Positions 1 to 9,098 of a stretch of DNA of 64,000 nucleotides are shown in pieces. The stretch's first letter is position 1. The number at the start of each line of letters is the position of its first letter. Origin of the DNA: Ardenticatenaceae bacterium. Its GTDB lineage: Bacteria > Chloroflexota > Anaerolineae > Promineifilales > Promineifilaceae. The stretch spans positions 372,001 to 436,000 of the forward strand of contig JACKBS010000009.1 in NCBI GenBank assembly GCA_020634435.1, given 5' to 3'. The notes under the pieces were generated by a model that saw only the letters and a program-made list of their open reading frames with translations, was not told where the DNA came from and made no database searches. A program made the translations under genes and the position numbers.

Positions 1-1
1 C

Positions 2-553
2 AACATGGACGGACTCAGCGCTGGTGTCAGTGGTGTTGCGGCGGCGTTTATCACCTTGCTGGGTTTGCAGAACAATCAGTTTTTGGTGGCGGGATTGGCA
101 GCGGCCGTTTTTGGGGCGTGTCTCGGTTTTTTGCGCTTCAACTTTAAGCCGGCCCAGATTTTCATGGGGGATGCTGGGGCACTGTTCCTGGGCTTTGTGC
201 TGGCGCTGTTGGGTTTACAGCTGCGCTTTCCGGCCAACAGCAGTTTTGTCACCTGGATGGTACCCGTTTTCATTCTGTCGGTGCCCATTTTTGATACAAC
301 GCTGGTGGTGTTTTCCCGGCTGCGGCGCGGCGTTAGCCCCAACACACCCGGCAAGGATCATTTGAGCCACCGGCTGGCGCAGCATGGGTTCGGCCAACGT
401 GAAGCGGTGCTGCTCATTTACTTGCTCACCGGCGCGGGTGGGATGGTGGCGGTTTTTATTACGGAGGCGACCATCCTGGAAGGGTATCTCATCTTTGGTG
501 CGCTGCTGCTGGTGGGGGCGGCGGCCATCTGGCGGTTGGACAATAACCGCTAA
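2..553 (+). CDS. Glycosyl-phosphate transferase, WecA/MraY family (5' partial)
   Basis: This is the C-terminal part of a polytopic membrane enzyme that moves a sugar phosphate from a UDP-sugar to undecaprenyl phosphate, the first membrane step of cell-wall or surface-polysaccharide synthesis. The reading frame is open to the window edge, so the true start lies upstream. The first residues (N-M-D-G-L) match the end of the family's Asp-rich NxxNxxDGxDGL motif. They are followed by FMGDAGALFLGF, a family signature with a catalytic-loop Asp, and by HLSHRL, the usual HxxHRL cytoplasmic loop. Hydrophobic segments alternate through the fragment. The missing N-terminus prevents a choice between WecA, TagO and a related enzyme, but MraY itself is less likely because no mur genes are nearby. 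Confidence 0.88.
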   Translation, partial: NMDGLSAGVSGVAAAFITLLGLQNNQFLVAGLAAAVFGACLGFLRFNFKPAQIFMGDAGALFLGFVLALLGLQLRFPANSSFVTWMVPVFILSVPIFDTTLVVFSRLRRGVSPNTPGKDHLSHRLAQHGFGQREAVLLIYLLTGAGGMVAVFITEATILEGYLIFGALLLVGAAAIWRLDNNR

Positions 554-805
554 CTGAACGGTTCCTTATGGGCGTGGTTTCTGCCAAGGAAATATGTACC
601 TCACTGTTGTAAAGTTTGCTGCCAGTTTTTGTGTTTGCTTTCGTTAATTTTTCCTGTGAATTGCATAGAAGAGTGGCGGAAACGTGGCATTTCCGTAGGG
701 TCAGCCTCATACTTGCATGGTATGGTAGAGGTTGCGTGGTTGGTACTTTGCCTTAGCCAGATTTCCTTCATGCACGTGGCTGCATGGACTGGAAAGAGGT
801 AGCTT

Positions 806-3412
806 ATGTCATTCGATTGGCAAACCGAAGAAGAAAATGGTTGGGAAGATCAAGGCTGGCAGGAGAAGCCAATCTCCACCAATTCACCTCAAGTTCCCTG
901 GCGCACAATCATCATTGTGGCTGTGTTGTTGGTAGCGGCTGGTGTGGTGGTCTACCGCCAGGTAAATCGACGGGTTGATGAGGCAACAACGGCCGTTGAA
1001 TCTGACATTTTTGCAGCACACAATCTGCTGAGCAAAGCTGCTGCCGGACAGGATGCGGCCTTGGGCAAGGCGGTGCTGTCTGGGCGTGACCTGGGCTGGA
1101 GCCAGGTCCAAAGCGATTTGCTGGAGAATGGTCTGTTTTACCAAAACCCCGAATTTGGCCTTCGTTTGCCAGACGGTGACGCTGCTTTTGCCCCCCTGTT
1201 TCGCGAAGATGAGCGATTTATTGATCTGGTAATGTCGCCCGACCTGAACAGTGCCGAGCTGCTTTATGCCCGCGATTACCTGGCATTGACTGATGATGGG
1301 TTAGAGACGGTGACTTTGCAGCAAACGGCCGTTTACCGGCGTGGTGAAAGTCGTTGGTTGCTCTCGCCGCCGCTGGAGGATTTCTGGGGGGAGTGGCAAA
1401 CCGAGGAACTGGATAATCTCACCTTTGTTTACCCGGAGAGGGATACGGCCGTAATGGCTGAACTTATCCCTATGCTGCAAAGCTTGCTGGCCGACACATG
1501 TGACACGCTGCCTGAACTGGATTGTAACGCCCCCATGCGCATTCGCTTTGACACAGATCCGGAAAGTCTGCTAGAAGCGGCCGATCCCACCAATTTGTAT
1601 GACGAAAGCCTGCGCCTCAATTTACCCACGCCAACCCTGGTTGGTTTGCCCATCGGCAAGGATGGCTATGAAGCGCTGCGTACGGCCTACGGCAAAAACG
1701 TGGTGTCGGCACTGATTGGCCACAGCCTGGCGTATAACTGCTGCCGACATGCCCCGGTTTATCAGGCAATTTTGATCTATCAGCTGAGCGAGCTGGGCCT
1801 GGCCGAGTGGCCAATGATTCCAGAAATCTATGCTCAGCTGGCCACTGACGGCGTTTACACAGACTTGCTTTTCCCGTACTGGGGCAGCCAGGAGTTTGCC
1901 GATTTGCATGATGAAAACGGCCGTTACCTTTTTGCGTTTGTTGATTTTCTCGTCCAGCGCCAGGTGTCGCCGACGGTCTTGATCCAACGTATGGATACAA
2001 GGCAGAATTTTTCTTCCTGGCTGGGTGAGATTAGCGAATCTTTTTTAGCGCCATCGTTGATGTCAAATCCCGCCCAGGAAATATCGCGCGACTGGTGGTT
2101 TTTTACCATGAGCCAGTCTGAGATGCTGGACAGCGGCGAGCAGCCAATTCCCTTGCCGGCTCAAGATTTGCAGGTTATTTGCTTGAATAATCTGGACATG
2201 TCTATGGACCTTACCCAAACGCAGCTTTTCCGTTACCAGTTGGGCACCGAGACGTGGCTTGACGAATTTTCTTCGCAAGGCATGGCCTTTTTTAATCCAC
2301 TGCCGCGGGATAATGGCGTCATTTTGCAGTTGGTGCAGGCTACCGCCGAACAATACTGGGAAACGCTGTGGTGGCATAACAGCGAAGGCACGGAGATCGT
2401 AACGGCCGAAGATGTCTTTTCTATTTCGTTAGGGCAGATGGACCCCAACGGCCGTTTCCTGCTCACTTATACCGGCCTGGAAGAAGATATTTTGCCTGCC
2501 TCCCAGCTTGTGGAGGTGGAAGGCTGCAAGGATGGATTGTGTGACAGCATGGCGGTGGAGGGTACCCCGCACTGGTCACCCAACGGTCAGCTGCTGCTGC
2601 TCACCGACACGAATCTGTTTGAAAGCCCACAGTACATGGTAGACGGCCGTATCATCACCTTAAATCCTGGTAGTCCAAACCAGGTAACCGACCTATGGCT
2701 ACTGCAAGCTCCGGCCGAGCCGGACGAACGCATCAAGGTGGGCGAAGGCATCTCGCCGTTTTGGCTGACGGATACGCTCTTTGGCTTCATTCGTTCTGTG
2801 CCGCAAACCGACCTGCCCACCTCCCAGGAGTTGGTGGTGATGGGGCTGGACGATTTGGAAGCGCAGCCTGTGCTGCAAACGGCCGCTTTGCAAGCCGAAC
2901 TGCCCGAAAGCAACCGCCGCAATCCACTGCTCATGCGCTATGCCGTGGCCCATCCTACCAATCCCAACCAGGTGTTTGTGATGGCTGCTACCCAGGCCGA
3001 CGACAGCTACATCTTCCAGGTGGACGTTGCCACGGCTGAGGTAACCCTGCTGCTCCAGCTCGATTTATCGCGTGGGGAACATTCGCTGGGCTTTTCGCCA
3101 GACGGCCGTTTCCTCGTAGCAACGGGCGCCTGGTGGCAGGAAAATAATTCCCGCATCGACACTTCGCCGTTTGGGGTGCTGCATCTGGTGGATTTGGAAA
3201 CAGGCGATCAGCGGTCGATTGTTATCAACAACCTCGTCTACTTTCCCTCTTTTACATTCGATTGGTCGCTGGATGGTAACTGGCTGGCCTTCATTCGCGA
3301 TGACAACGTTATTGGCCTCATCGCGCCTGCCTACGACTACCAACAGATGATTTTCAAGGATGTTGGACTGTGCACGTCATTGGCCTGGATCAACCCATTG
3401 CCGACTGAATAA
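806..3412 (+). CDS. Membrane-anchored beta-propeller-like protein, function unknown
   Basis: This 868-residue protein has an acidic, Trp-rich N-terminus, one transmembrane segment at about residues 32-50 (IIIVAVLLVAAGVVVY) and a long extracytoplasmic part. The C-terminal half has several PD40/TolB-type propeller blade signatures, such as SPNGQLLLLTD near residue 592 and FSPDGRFLVATG near residue 764. The middle (about 200-400) is not recognised. It includes segments such as IGHSLAYNCCRHAP that loosely recall peptidase-MA-like regions, but no HExxH motif is visible. The start follows AGAGG at a suitable distance. There is no obvious operon partner: the next gene begins 14 nt after the stop and appears to have its own -10 box. 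A sensor or binding role is only a guess. Confidence 0.8.
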   Translation: MSFDWQTEEENGWEDQGWQEKPISTNSPQVPWRTIIIVAVLLVAAGVVVYRQVNRRVDEATTAVESDIFAAHNLLSKAAAGQDAALGKAVLSGRDLGWSQVQSDLLENGLFYQNPEFGLRLPDGDAAFAPLFREDERFIDLVMSPDLNSAELLYARDYLALTDDGLETVTLQQTAVYRRGESRWLLSPPLEDFWGEWQTEELDNLTFVYPERDTAVMAELIPMLQSLLADTCDTLPELDCNAPMRIRFDTDPESLLEAADPTNLYDESLRLNLPTPTLVGLPIGKDGYEALRTAYGKNVVSALIGHSLAYNCCRHAPVYQAILIYQLSELGLAEWPMIPEIYAQLATDGVYTDLLFPYWGSQEFADLHDENGRYLFAFVDFLVQRQVSPTVLIQRMDTRQNFSSWLGEISESFLAPSLMSNPAQEISRDWWFFTMSQSEMLDSGEQPIPLPAQDLQVICLNNLDMSMDLTQTQLFRYQLGTETWLDEFSSQGMAFFNPLPRDNGVILQLVQATAEQYWETLWWHNSEGTEIVTAEDVFSISLGQMDPNGRFLLTYTGLEEDILPASQLVEVEGCKDGLCDSMAVEGTPHWSPNGQLLLLTDTNLFESPQYMVDGRIITLNPGSPNQVTDLWLLQAPAEPDERIKVGEGISPFWLTDTLFGFIRSVPQTDLPTSQELVVMGLDDLEAQPVLQTAALQAELPESNRRNPLLMRYAVAHPTNPNQVFVMAATQADDSYIFQVDVATAEVTLLLQLDLSRGEHSLGFSPDGRFLVATGAWWQENNSRIDTSPFGVLHLVDLETGDQRSIVINNLVYFPSFTFDWSLDGNWLAFIRDDNVIGLIAPAYDYQQMIFKDVGLCTSLAWINPLPTE

Positions 3413-3414
3413 GC

Positions 3415-3420
3415 TATAAT
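3415..3420 (+). promoter_or_regulatory. -10 box (TATAAT) 6 nt before a start codon
   Basis: A consensus TATAAT lies directly after the stop of the upstream gene and ends 6 nt before the ATG at 3427. Transcription would then start at or next to the A of the ATG, giving a leaderless mRNA. No convincing -35 box is present at 17 nt and no Shine-Dalgarno sequence is visible. Confidence 0.5.
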
Positions 3421-3426
3421 CCGCTC

Positions 3427-4221
3427 ATGAGCAAAGAAAAAGTACAGCAACAGTTTGGTGCCAATGCTGCCGCGTATGCTACCAGTACCGTCCATGCCAA
3501 GGGGTACAGCCTGGCACGCCTGGTGGAAATCACTCAGCCGCAGCCAGATTGGCAGGTGTTGGATGTGGCTACCGCCGCCGGACACACGGCGTTTGCCTTT
3601 GCGCCGCATGTGGCTCACGTCATTGCCTCTGATCTCACGCCAGAAATGCTTACGGTGGCTGCTGGGCTGGCAACAGAAAAAAGACTTTCCAACGTCTCGT
3701 TTGAGCCAGCCGACGCCGAAAATCTGCCCTATGCCGACGGAGAGTTTAACCTGGTGACTTGCCGCATTGCTCCGCATCACTTCCCGGACATCCAGCAATT
3801 TATCAACGAAGCGGCGCGGGTACTTAAGCCCGGCGGCTTGCTGGCCGTGGTGGACAATATCGTGCCCGGTACCCACCTGCGCGGCAAAAAAGCGCGGCTG
3901 ATCAATGAGGCTGGCGCTTACGTCAACGCCTTCGAGAAGCTGCGTGATCCCAGCCACGGCCGTTGTTGGAGCATCAACGAGTGGGAGCAAGGGTTTGCCA
4001 AAGCTGGCTTCACGGTGCGGCATCAGGAATTGCTCACCAAAGAGATCGAATTTAGCAGCTGGGCGGCGCGGATGCAGGTCTCATCCGAAGACACCATTCG
4101 GCTCAAAGCGATGTTGGTGCAGGCACCAACGGCCGTTGCCGACTTTTTGACGCCCCAAATTAGCAACGATAGAATCACCTTTCGATTAACGGAACTGCTC
4201 GTTGTAGGCAAACTATCTTGA
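3427..4221 (+). CDS. SAM-dependent methyltransferase, type 11
   Basis: This 264-residue class I methyltransferase has the usual Rossmann motifs. Motif I is VLDVATAAGHTAFAFA (residues about 41-56), followed by an acidic loop DLTPEMLTVA, then the substrate-side motif DAENLPYADGEFNLVTCR and VLKPGGLLAVVD. The pattern is that of UbiE/COQ5-like small-molecule methyltransferases, but the substrate cannot be read from the sequence. It starts at an ATG just 6 nt after a TATAAT box, with no ribosome-binding site, so it may be translated from a leaderless message. It is followed by miaB after an intergenic inverted repeat and may or may not be co-transcribed with it. Confidence 0.9.
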   Translation: MSKEKVQQQFGANAAAYATSTVHAKGYSLARLVEITQPQPDWQVLDVATAAGHTAFAFAPHVAHVIASDLTPEMLTVAAGLATEKRLSNVSFEPADAENLPYADGEFNLVTCRIAPHHFPDIQQFINEAARVLKPGGLLAVVDNIVPGTHLRGKKARLINEAGAYVNAFEKLRDPSHGRCWSINEWEQGFAKAGFTVRHQELLTKEIEFSSWAARMQVSSEDTIRLKAMLVQAPTAVADFLTPQISNDRITFRLTELLVVGKLS

Positions 4222-4224
4222 TGA

Positions 4225-4311
4225 AGTGGCTAGTAATAGTTAATAGTGGTTAATGGCGAGTAATTCTTGCCAGCAACCAAGCACTAGCCACTCGCTACTA
4301 TCAACTAAAAT
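4225..4311. repeat. Intergenic imperfect inverted repeat of ~7-nt units
   Basis: The left part is a loose array of units like CTAGTAA, TAGTTAA and TAGTGGT, and the right part is its approximate reverse complement. AGTGGCTAGT (4225-4234) pairs perfectly with ACTAGCCACT (4283-4292). The element ends directly before the miaB start. It belongs to the same architectural family as the elements at 46.6, 50.6, 54.1, 55.1, 56.3 and 60.2 kb. Confidence 0.7.
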
Positions 4312-4312
4312 T

Positions 4313-5689
4313 ATGACTAAAAAATACTATTTCTGGATTACAGGCTGTCAGATGAACTATGCCGATGCCCGGCGCGTGGCCACGGAGCTGGAAAAGCTCG
4401 GTTACAAATCCACCGCCCGCGCAGAAGATGCCGATGTCATCGTGCTGGAAACGTGCACGGTGCGCCAGCAGTCGGAGGATAAAGCGTATGGCAAGTTGCA
4501 AAATTTACGGCCGTTAAAAGAAAAACATCCAGACAAAACCATCGCCGTCATGGGCTGTGTGGTCGGCGTGCGCGGTAACGAAAAACTATCCGCTGCGTTC
4601 CCCTTCGTGGATGTGTTCATGGAACCCTCCACCGATGGCAAGCCGCTCGTTTCCCTGCTGCGGCAGGACGACGACCTGACCCTGGACCTGACTGAAACCA
4701 CCCAGCGCCACGCCCTGATGGACGGCGAGGTGATTTTGCCCGCCAACGAGCGTGGCAAGTTAATTTCCGCCCCGGTGAGCATCGTCTACGGCTGCTCCCA
4801 CGCCTGCACATTCTGCATCATCCCGCAAAAGCGCGGCATCGAGCGCAGTCGCCCCATTGGCGAAATTGCCGCTGAGGTGCGCTCTTTGGTCGCTCAGGGC
4901 GTGAAGGAAGTGGTGCTGCTCGGCCAAATCGTAGACCGCTACGGCTATGACGTCCCCGATGGACCTGATTTGGCCGACTTGCTGCGAGTCATCAACGACA
5001 TTGACGGCTTGCAGCGGATTCGCTTCCTCACCAGCCACCCCAACTACATGACCGACAAAATTTTGCAGGCCATGGCCGAACTGCCCAAGGTAATGCCCCA
5101 AATCGAGGTGCCCATCCAGGCGGGCAACGACGAGGTGCTGGTGAACATGAAGCGCGGCTACACCCAGGCGGACTACCGCGATTTGGTCGAGCGCATTCAC
5201 CGGATTGTGCCGGATGCGGCCGTTCACTGCGACATCATCGTGGGTTTTCCAGGGGAAACGGCCGCACAGTTCCAGGATACCTACAATGTGCTGGCCGACC
5301 TCAAGCTGGACAAAGTGCATCTGGCCCGCTACAGCCCGCGCCCCGGCACCGTCAGCGCCCGCCGCCTGGAAGATGACGTGACAGACGCCGAAAAGCGCCG
5401 CCGCTTCCACCTGATCGAAAATCTGCAAAAAGAGATTTCCCAGGAGCGCAACAATCGCTGGTTGAGTGAAATCGTCGAGGTGCTGGTCGAGGACAAACAC
5501 AAAGGCAGCTGGCGCGGCCGTTCCCCGCAAAACAAACTCGTCTTCTTCGACGATCCGCGTAATTTGAAGGGTGAACTGGTCCAGGTAAAAATCGAGCACG
5601 CTGGTCCCTGGAGCCTCTCTGGCACTCCCGCCGATGCCCAGCCAGAGCAGCCCGCAGCAATTGAAACGATCCCCCTAACCGTTTTGTAG
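4313..5689 (+). CDS. miaB: tRNA (N6-isopentenyl adenosine(37)-C2)-methylthiotransferase MiaB
   Basis: This radical-SAM enzyme adds the 2-methylthio group to i6A37 of tRNAs that read UNN codons. The chosen 458-residue start (MTKKYYFWITGCQMN) begins right at the UPF0004 domain. An upstream ATG at 4253 would translate the inverted repeat and is unlikely. The three N-terminal cluster cysteines are in TGCQMN (C12), LETCTVR and VMGCVVG. The radical-SAM CxxxCxxC is at C161, C165 and C168 (GCSHACTFC). A TRAM-like C-terminal region (about 375-440) follows. The TVRQQSEDK sequence after the second cysteine favours MiaB over RimO or MtaB. Confidence 0.93.
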   Translation: MTKKYYFWITGCQMNYADARRVATELEKLGYKSTARAEDADVIVLETCTVRQQSEDKAYGKLQNLRPLKEKHPDKTIAVMGCVVGVRGNEKLSAAFPFVDVFMEPSTDGKPLVSLLRQDDDLTLDLTETTQRHALMDGEVILPANERGKLISAPVSIVYGCSHACTFCIIPQKRGIERSRPIGEIAAEVRSLVAQGVKEVVLLGQIVDRYGYDVPDGPDLADLLRVINDIDGLQRIRFLTSHPNYMTDKILQAMAELPKVMPQIEVPIQAGNDEVLVNMKRGYTQADYRDLVERIHRIVPDAAVHCDIIVGFPGETAAQFQDTYNVLADLKLDKVHLARYSPRPGTVSARRLEDDVTDAEKRRRFHLIENLQKEISQERNNRWLSEIVEVLVEDKHKGSWRGRSPQNKLVFFDDPRNLKGELVQVKIEHAGPWSLSGTPADAQPEQPAAIETIPLTVL

Positions 5690-5699
5690 CGCGTCTTGC

Positions 5700-5767
5700 C
5701 TGTCATTCCCGCGCAGGCGGGTATCAACCCTGGCAACGCAAATGGATACCCGCCTTCGCGGGTATGA
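5700..5767. repeat. GTCATTCCCGCG-type intergenic palindrome
   Basis: TGTCATTCCCGCGCAGGCGG on the left pairs with CCGCCTTCGCGGGTATGACA on the right, with nested GGCGGGTATC and GGATACCCGCC arms. This resembles the widespread ATTCCCGCG...CGCGGGAAT palindromes seen in many bacterial genomes. It lies between the convergent ends of miaB and the PDZ gene, so it may also act as a terminator. Confidence 0.7.
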
Positions 5768-5809
5768 CACTGGCTTGCACCGGCCGTAGTAGGGTCACAT
5801 GCCTTGACC

Positions 5810-6550
5810 CTACGGCCGAAATTCAATCCCCAAATAGCCGCGAGTAGCATCATCCGGGTTGGGGGCGAGCACTGCCGTTTTCAGCAAAGTCTCTTCCCCC
5901 CGCCGCAGCATCAACGTCACCGTGTCTCCTGGTGCTTTTTGAGCCATTTGGTCGAGTAGTTCCTCCCCATTGAGGATCGCCTGGTTGTCAACGGCCGTAA
6001 TTACATCCCCTACTCGCACATCCACCAATTCCGCCGGGCTGCCGGGCACAATGCCGGTCACGACTGGTAGGTCAGTGATCACCGGACGAGTCACGGTAGC
6101 GTCGGGGGTAGGTTGGTTGGGATTGGCGGTGGATCGGGGCAGTTCGGATATGGTAACCCCCAAATAAGGCGGTGTGGCGGCACGAACGGCCGTTGTTTGC
6201 CGCAGTTCCCCCGCTTCATCCCGCACTAGCAACGTATACGCCTCCCCCGCTGGCATATTTTCCAGCAGCAGCGTCAGCCTTTCTGGCGAGGTAATGGGTT
6301 GGTCGTTGAGGCGCAGCAAAATGTGGCCAGGTTGGAGATTCGCTTGGGCGGCAGGGCTGTTGGGCTGAACGGCCGTTACCAACACACCATCATCGGGGTG
6401 GGGCGTGGGTGGTGGCGGATTTGAGACAACGGCTACCTGGCGGGCTAACAAAAAGATGCCCGCCAGAGCGGCAAGGCAAACAATAATCGCCGCAAGGGCA
6501 ATGAGGGCAATCGAGAAAGTACGCTTCTGACTGTCAGACCATTGTGACAT
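5810..6550 (-). CDS. Membrane-anchored protein with two PDZ domains
   Basis: This 246-residue protein has one N-terminal membrane anchor (about 11-36, ALIALAAIIVCLAALAGIFLL) and two PDZ domains. The first contains VTAVQPNSPAAQANLQPGHI (about 54-73), and the second contains VTGIVPGSPAELVDVRVGDV (about 163-182). Both keep the GD/GH-type loop typical of degradative-protease PDZ domains, but there is no protease domain. The start overlaps the end of the DUF58 gene by 17 bp, which indicates translational coupling as the third gene of the moxR-DUF58 operon. It probably binds peptides or C-termini in the periplasm or outside the membrane; the partner is unknown. Confidence 0.88.
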   Translation of the reverse strand: MSQWSDSQKRTFSIALIALAAIIVCLAALAGIFLLARQVAVVSNPPPPTPHPDDGVLVTAVQPNSPAAQANLQPGHILLRLNDQPITSPERLTLLLENMPAGEAYTLLVRDEAGELRQTTAVRAATPPYLGVTISELPRSTANPNQPTPDATVTRPVITDLPVVTGIVPGSPAELVDVRVGDVITAVDNQAILNGEELLDQMAQKAPGDTVTLMLRRGEETLLKTAVLAPNPDDATRGYLGIEFRP

Positions 6551-7841
6551 GCCCGGCTCGCTTAACGCTGTGGCTGAGAACGGCCGTTAAATCATCCCCG
6601 GCATTGACCATGTACACCACCATGCCGCTGGCTTGCAACATCATGTACACCTTGTCTGTGGACTGGGAACCGCCAAATGAGGCCGGGTTAACAAGTACCG
6701 TCACCACGCGCAGGCCACGACGAGCCAACTGCCGGGCCGCCGTAGGCCAGCTTTCACGCGTGGTGGGCGTTACCACAATCACCGTGGTGCCGCGCGGGAA
6801 GAGATGCGACTCCGCATGCAGCACATCGGCAATGGGCACCTCGCCTTCAGCGCGTAGCACGGAAAGCGTTTCCAGAATGCGGTTCATCTGTCGCTCGCCG
6901 CGATCGGGCTGCACGACCTCATTGGTTTGGCCATAGCCCAGCATGCCCACGGCCCGATCGTGCCGCAAAAAATATTGCGCCAGCGAGGCGGCAATCGTCA
7001 CCGTGTATTCTTCGGTGGTGGCAGGTAGCTTAAACTCTTCGAGCCGCATCCACTCCGGCAGTTCGCCCTTGCCGGGCAGCGGGGCAAACGCATCCTGTCG
7101 CGGAGCCACATGGCTAAACACCGCCATGTCTGGCACGATCCAGATGTCGGCTAGGGGGTCTAACTCAAACTCTTTCACGATGAGCCGCTCGCGGCGGGCC
7201 GTGCTGCGCCAATGAATCCGGCTAAAGCTGTCGCCGGGCGCATAATCGCGCACGCCAGAGGCGTTGGTGGTGATGTAGTGGGTGCGCCGGCGTAGAGCAT
7301 CGCCGCCGGGCAGCACGCCCAGGGGCAGGGCAAATTGGTGAATTTCAAATGTCAGGGGGTAAATGACCACGTTGGTGGTGGGCACCAGATCGCGCTGCAT
7401 GGGGAACAGACCAAAGGGATCGCTGCTTTTTAGGCGAATAGGGCCAAGTTGGTAGCGCCCGCGCTGGCGGCAGATGGTGGTCACGCGCCAGCTTTGGGTG
7501 CCGCGGCTGCCCAGGCCGTTGATCACATGGCTGGAAAAATGGCTTGGCAAGGTGGCAAAGTCGCGCACTTCTAACCACAGCTTGGGAATACGGCTGGTGT
7601 TGCGTACCGTGAACCGCTCTTCCAACGGCCGTCCCACCTGGGCGCGGCGGGTGCGGGTCACGCGAGACAGATGCACCCAGTTGATGTTGACCCAGGCCCA
7701 GGCAAACGAGATGATGAGCAGCAGTCCCAGCAGGTACGCCAGGTTGAACAAAATGTCCCGCCCGGTGATCAGCCCACTGACCAAGGCCACCAGCGCCAGC
7801 AAAATTACGGCCGTTCGCCGTTGCTGTCTTAGTTTTAACAT
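6534..7841 (-). CDS. DUF58 domain protein
   Basis: This 435-residue protein has two N-terminal membrane segments (about 10-50) and a DUF58 module. The signature is around GVRDYAPGDSFSRIHWRSTA (about residues 196-215), which matches the family's R-x-Y-x-x-G-D...I-x-W-x-x-x-A core. After that comes a von Willebrand-A-like fold region. DUF58 proteins almost always sit next to MoxR ATPases, as here, where moxR ends 12 bp upstream of this start. They are thought to assemble or fold extracytoplasmic complexes with the ATPase. The gene overlaps the following PDZ gene. Confidence 0.92.
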   Translation of the reverse strand: MLKLRQQRRTAVILLALVALVSGLITGRDILFNLAYLLGLLLIISFAWAWVNINWVHLSRVTRTRRAQVGRPLEERFTVRNTSRIPKLWLEVRDFATLPSHFSSHVINGLGSRGTQSWRVTTICRQRGRYQLGPIRLKSSDPFGLFPMQRDLVPTTNVVIYPLTFEIHQFALPLGVLPGGDALRRRTHYITTNASGVRDYAPGDSFSRIHWRSTARRERLIVKEFELDPLADIWIVPDMAVFSHVAPRQDAFAPLPGKGELPEWMRLEEFKLPATTEEYTVTIAASLAQYFLRHDRAVGMLGYGQTNEVVQPDRGERQMNRILETLSVLRAEGEVPIADVLHAESHLFPRGTTVIVVTPTTRESWPTAARQLARRGLRVVTVLVNPASFGGSQSTDKVYMMLQASGMVVYMVNAGDDLTAVLSHSVKRAGHVTMV

Positions 7842-7853
7842 GGCGGCTGCCTC

Positions 7854-8807
7854 TTAGGGCGCTTTTACTTGGGCACCGGGCACCGGCACGCGGTCCAAAA
7901 TGTCTTGCACAATCGCATCCGGCTCAATGTCCTTGATGCGGGCTGCCGGCCCCACAATGATACGGTGGCTCAGGGCAGCACCAGCCAGCACTTTCACGTC
8001 ATCGGGCAGCACGTAATCGCGGCCAAACATGGCGGCACGGGCCTGGCTCAGGCGGTACAGCGCCAATGCACCTCGTGAGCTGGAGCCTAGATACACATCG
8101 GGATGCTCGCGAGTGCGCCGCACAATCTCGATGATGTACTCCTTCACCAGATTGTCGATGTACATCTCTTTTACGGCCGTTTGCACCTCAATCAGCTCTT
8201 CAACCGAAACAACTTGCTCAATCGACTCGATCGGGTGCTGGTATTGCTGGCCGTCCAGAATGGCCATTTCCTGATCTTTGCTGGGGTAGCCCAGGCGAAT
8301 ACGCAGTAGAAAGCGGTCGAGCTGCGCCTCGGGCAAGGGGAAGGTGCCTTCATACTCAATGGGGTTTTGGGTGGCCAACACCATAAACGGCTTGTCCAGC
8401 GGGTAGGTAGTGCCATCTACCGTCACCTGCTTTTCTTCCATTGCTTCCAGCAGGGCCGATTGGGTTTTGGGGGTAGCCCGGTTAATTTCATCCACCAGCA
8501 CAATTTGGGCATGAATGGGACCGGGGCGGAATTCAAATTCGCGTGTTTTTTGGTTAAAAACAGAAACGCCAGTCACATCACTCGGCAGCATATCCGGGGT
8601 GAACTGAATACGCTGAAACTTACAGCCAACTGATTTGGATAAAGATTTGGCCAGAACCGTTTTGCCGACGCCGGGCACATCTTCAATCAAAATGTGGCCC
8701 TGGCACAGCAGGCCTAAAACGGTCAACTGCACCGAAGATCGTTTACCGACAATGACCTTCTCAACATTTTCCACAATCCGGTTGGCAATAGCCTCGATAT
8801 CTGCCAT
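7854..8807 (-). CDS. MoxR-family AAA+ ATPase
   Basis: This is a MoxR-type AAA+ chaperone ATPase of about 317 residues. Walker A is GVGKTVLAK after IEDVP, Walker B is IVLVDEINRATPKTQSALLEAM, and sensor 1 is ATQNPIEYEGTFPLPEAQLDRF. The C-terminal lid follows. The start at 8807 (MADIEAI) has a strong ribosome-binding site, AAGGAGCATCACAG, directly upstream. A longer frame open to 8921 adds 38 residues with no family similarity and would bury that site. It is the first gene of a three-gene unit with DUF58 and PDZ proteins. By analogy with other MoxR systems it probably remodels or inserts cofactors into partner complexes. Confidence 0.95.
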   Translation of the reverse strand: MADIEAIANRIVENVEKVIVGKRSSVQLTVLGLLCQGHILIEDVPGVGKTVLAKSLSKSVGCKFQRIQFTPDMLPSDVTGVSVFNQKTREFEFRPGPIHAQIVLVDEINRATPKTQSALLEAMEEKQVTVDGTTYPLDKPFMVLATQNPIEYEGTFPLPEAQLDRFLLRIRLGYPSKDQEMAILDGQQYQHPIESIEQVVSVEELIEVQTAVKEMYIDNLVKEYIIEIVRRTREHPDVYLGSSSRGALALYRLSQARAAMFGRDYVLPDDVKVLAGAALSHRIIVGPAARIKDIEPDAIVQDILDRVPVPGAQVKAP

Positions 8808-9022
8808 CTGTGATGCTCCTTCTCTTGTAAAATTGGTAAGCGCCGCCCATTGTAGCACAAAAGGGTTTTTTGGTGGCAAAACAGGGTCATTCGTTGGGAA
8901 ATCGTAGGGTTTTGCGCACAAGGTGTTGATTTGGCCAACGGACGGCTATTTTAGCAGGAGATCGCCAAACGGCTGGTGGATTACGGCCGTCTTAATCCAT
9001 TCATAAGCTTACGGTGCCAAAA

Positions 9023-9075
9023 GAAAACGGGCTATCTTTGCCGAAGAGTAGAATCAGCAGCAAAAATAGCCCGTT
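9023..9075 (-). terminator. Intrinsic terminator after the FTR1 gene
   Basis: AACGGGCTATCTTTGC (9026-9041) pairs with GCAAAAATAGCCCGTT (9060-9075). Read on the minus strand, the stem is followed by TTCTTTT. It lies just after the stop of the FTR1 gene and before the moxR promoter region. Confidence 0.75.
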
Positions 9076-9098
9076 GTTAGACAAAATTGATGGCGAAA

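Noticed and set aside
4253..4312. Upstream ATG extending MiaB by 20 residues
   Set aside because: The extension would translate the inverted repeat (SNSCQQPSTSHSLLS) and is absent from the family; the ATG at 4313 begins the conserved domain.
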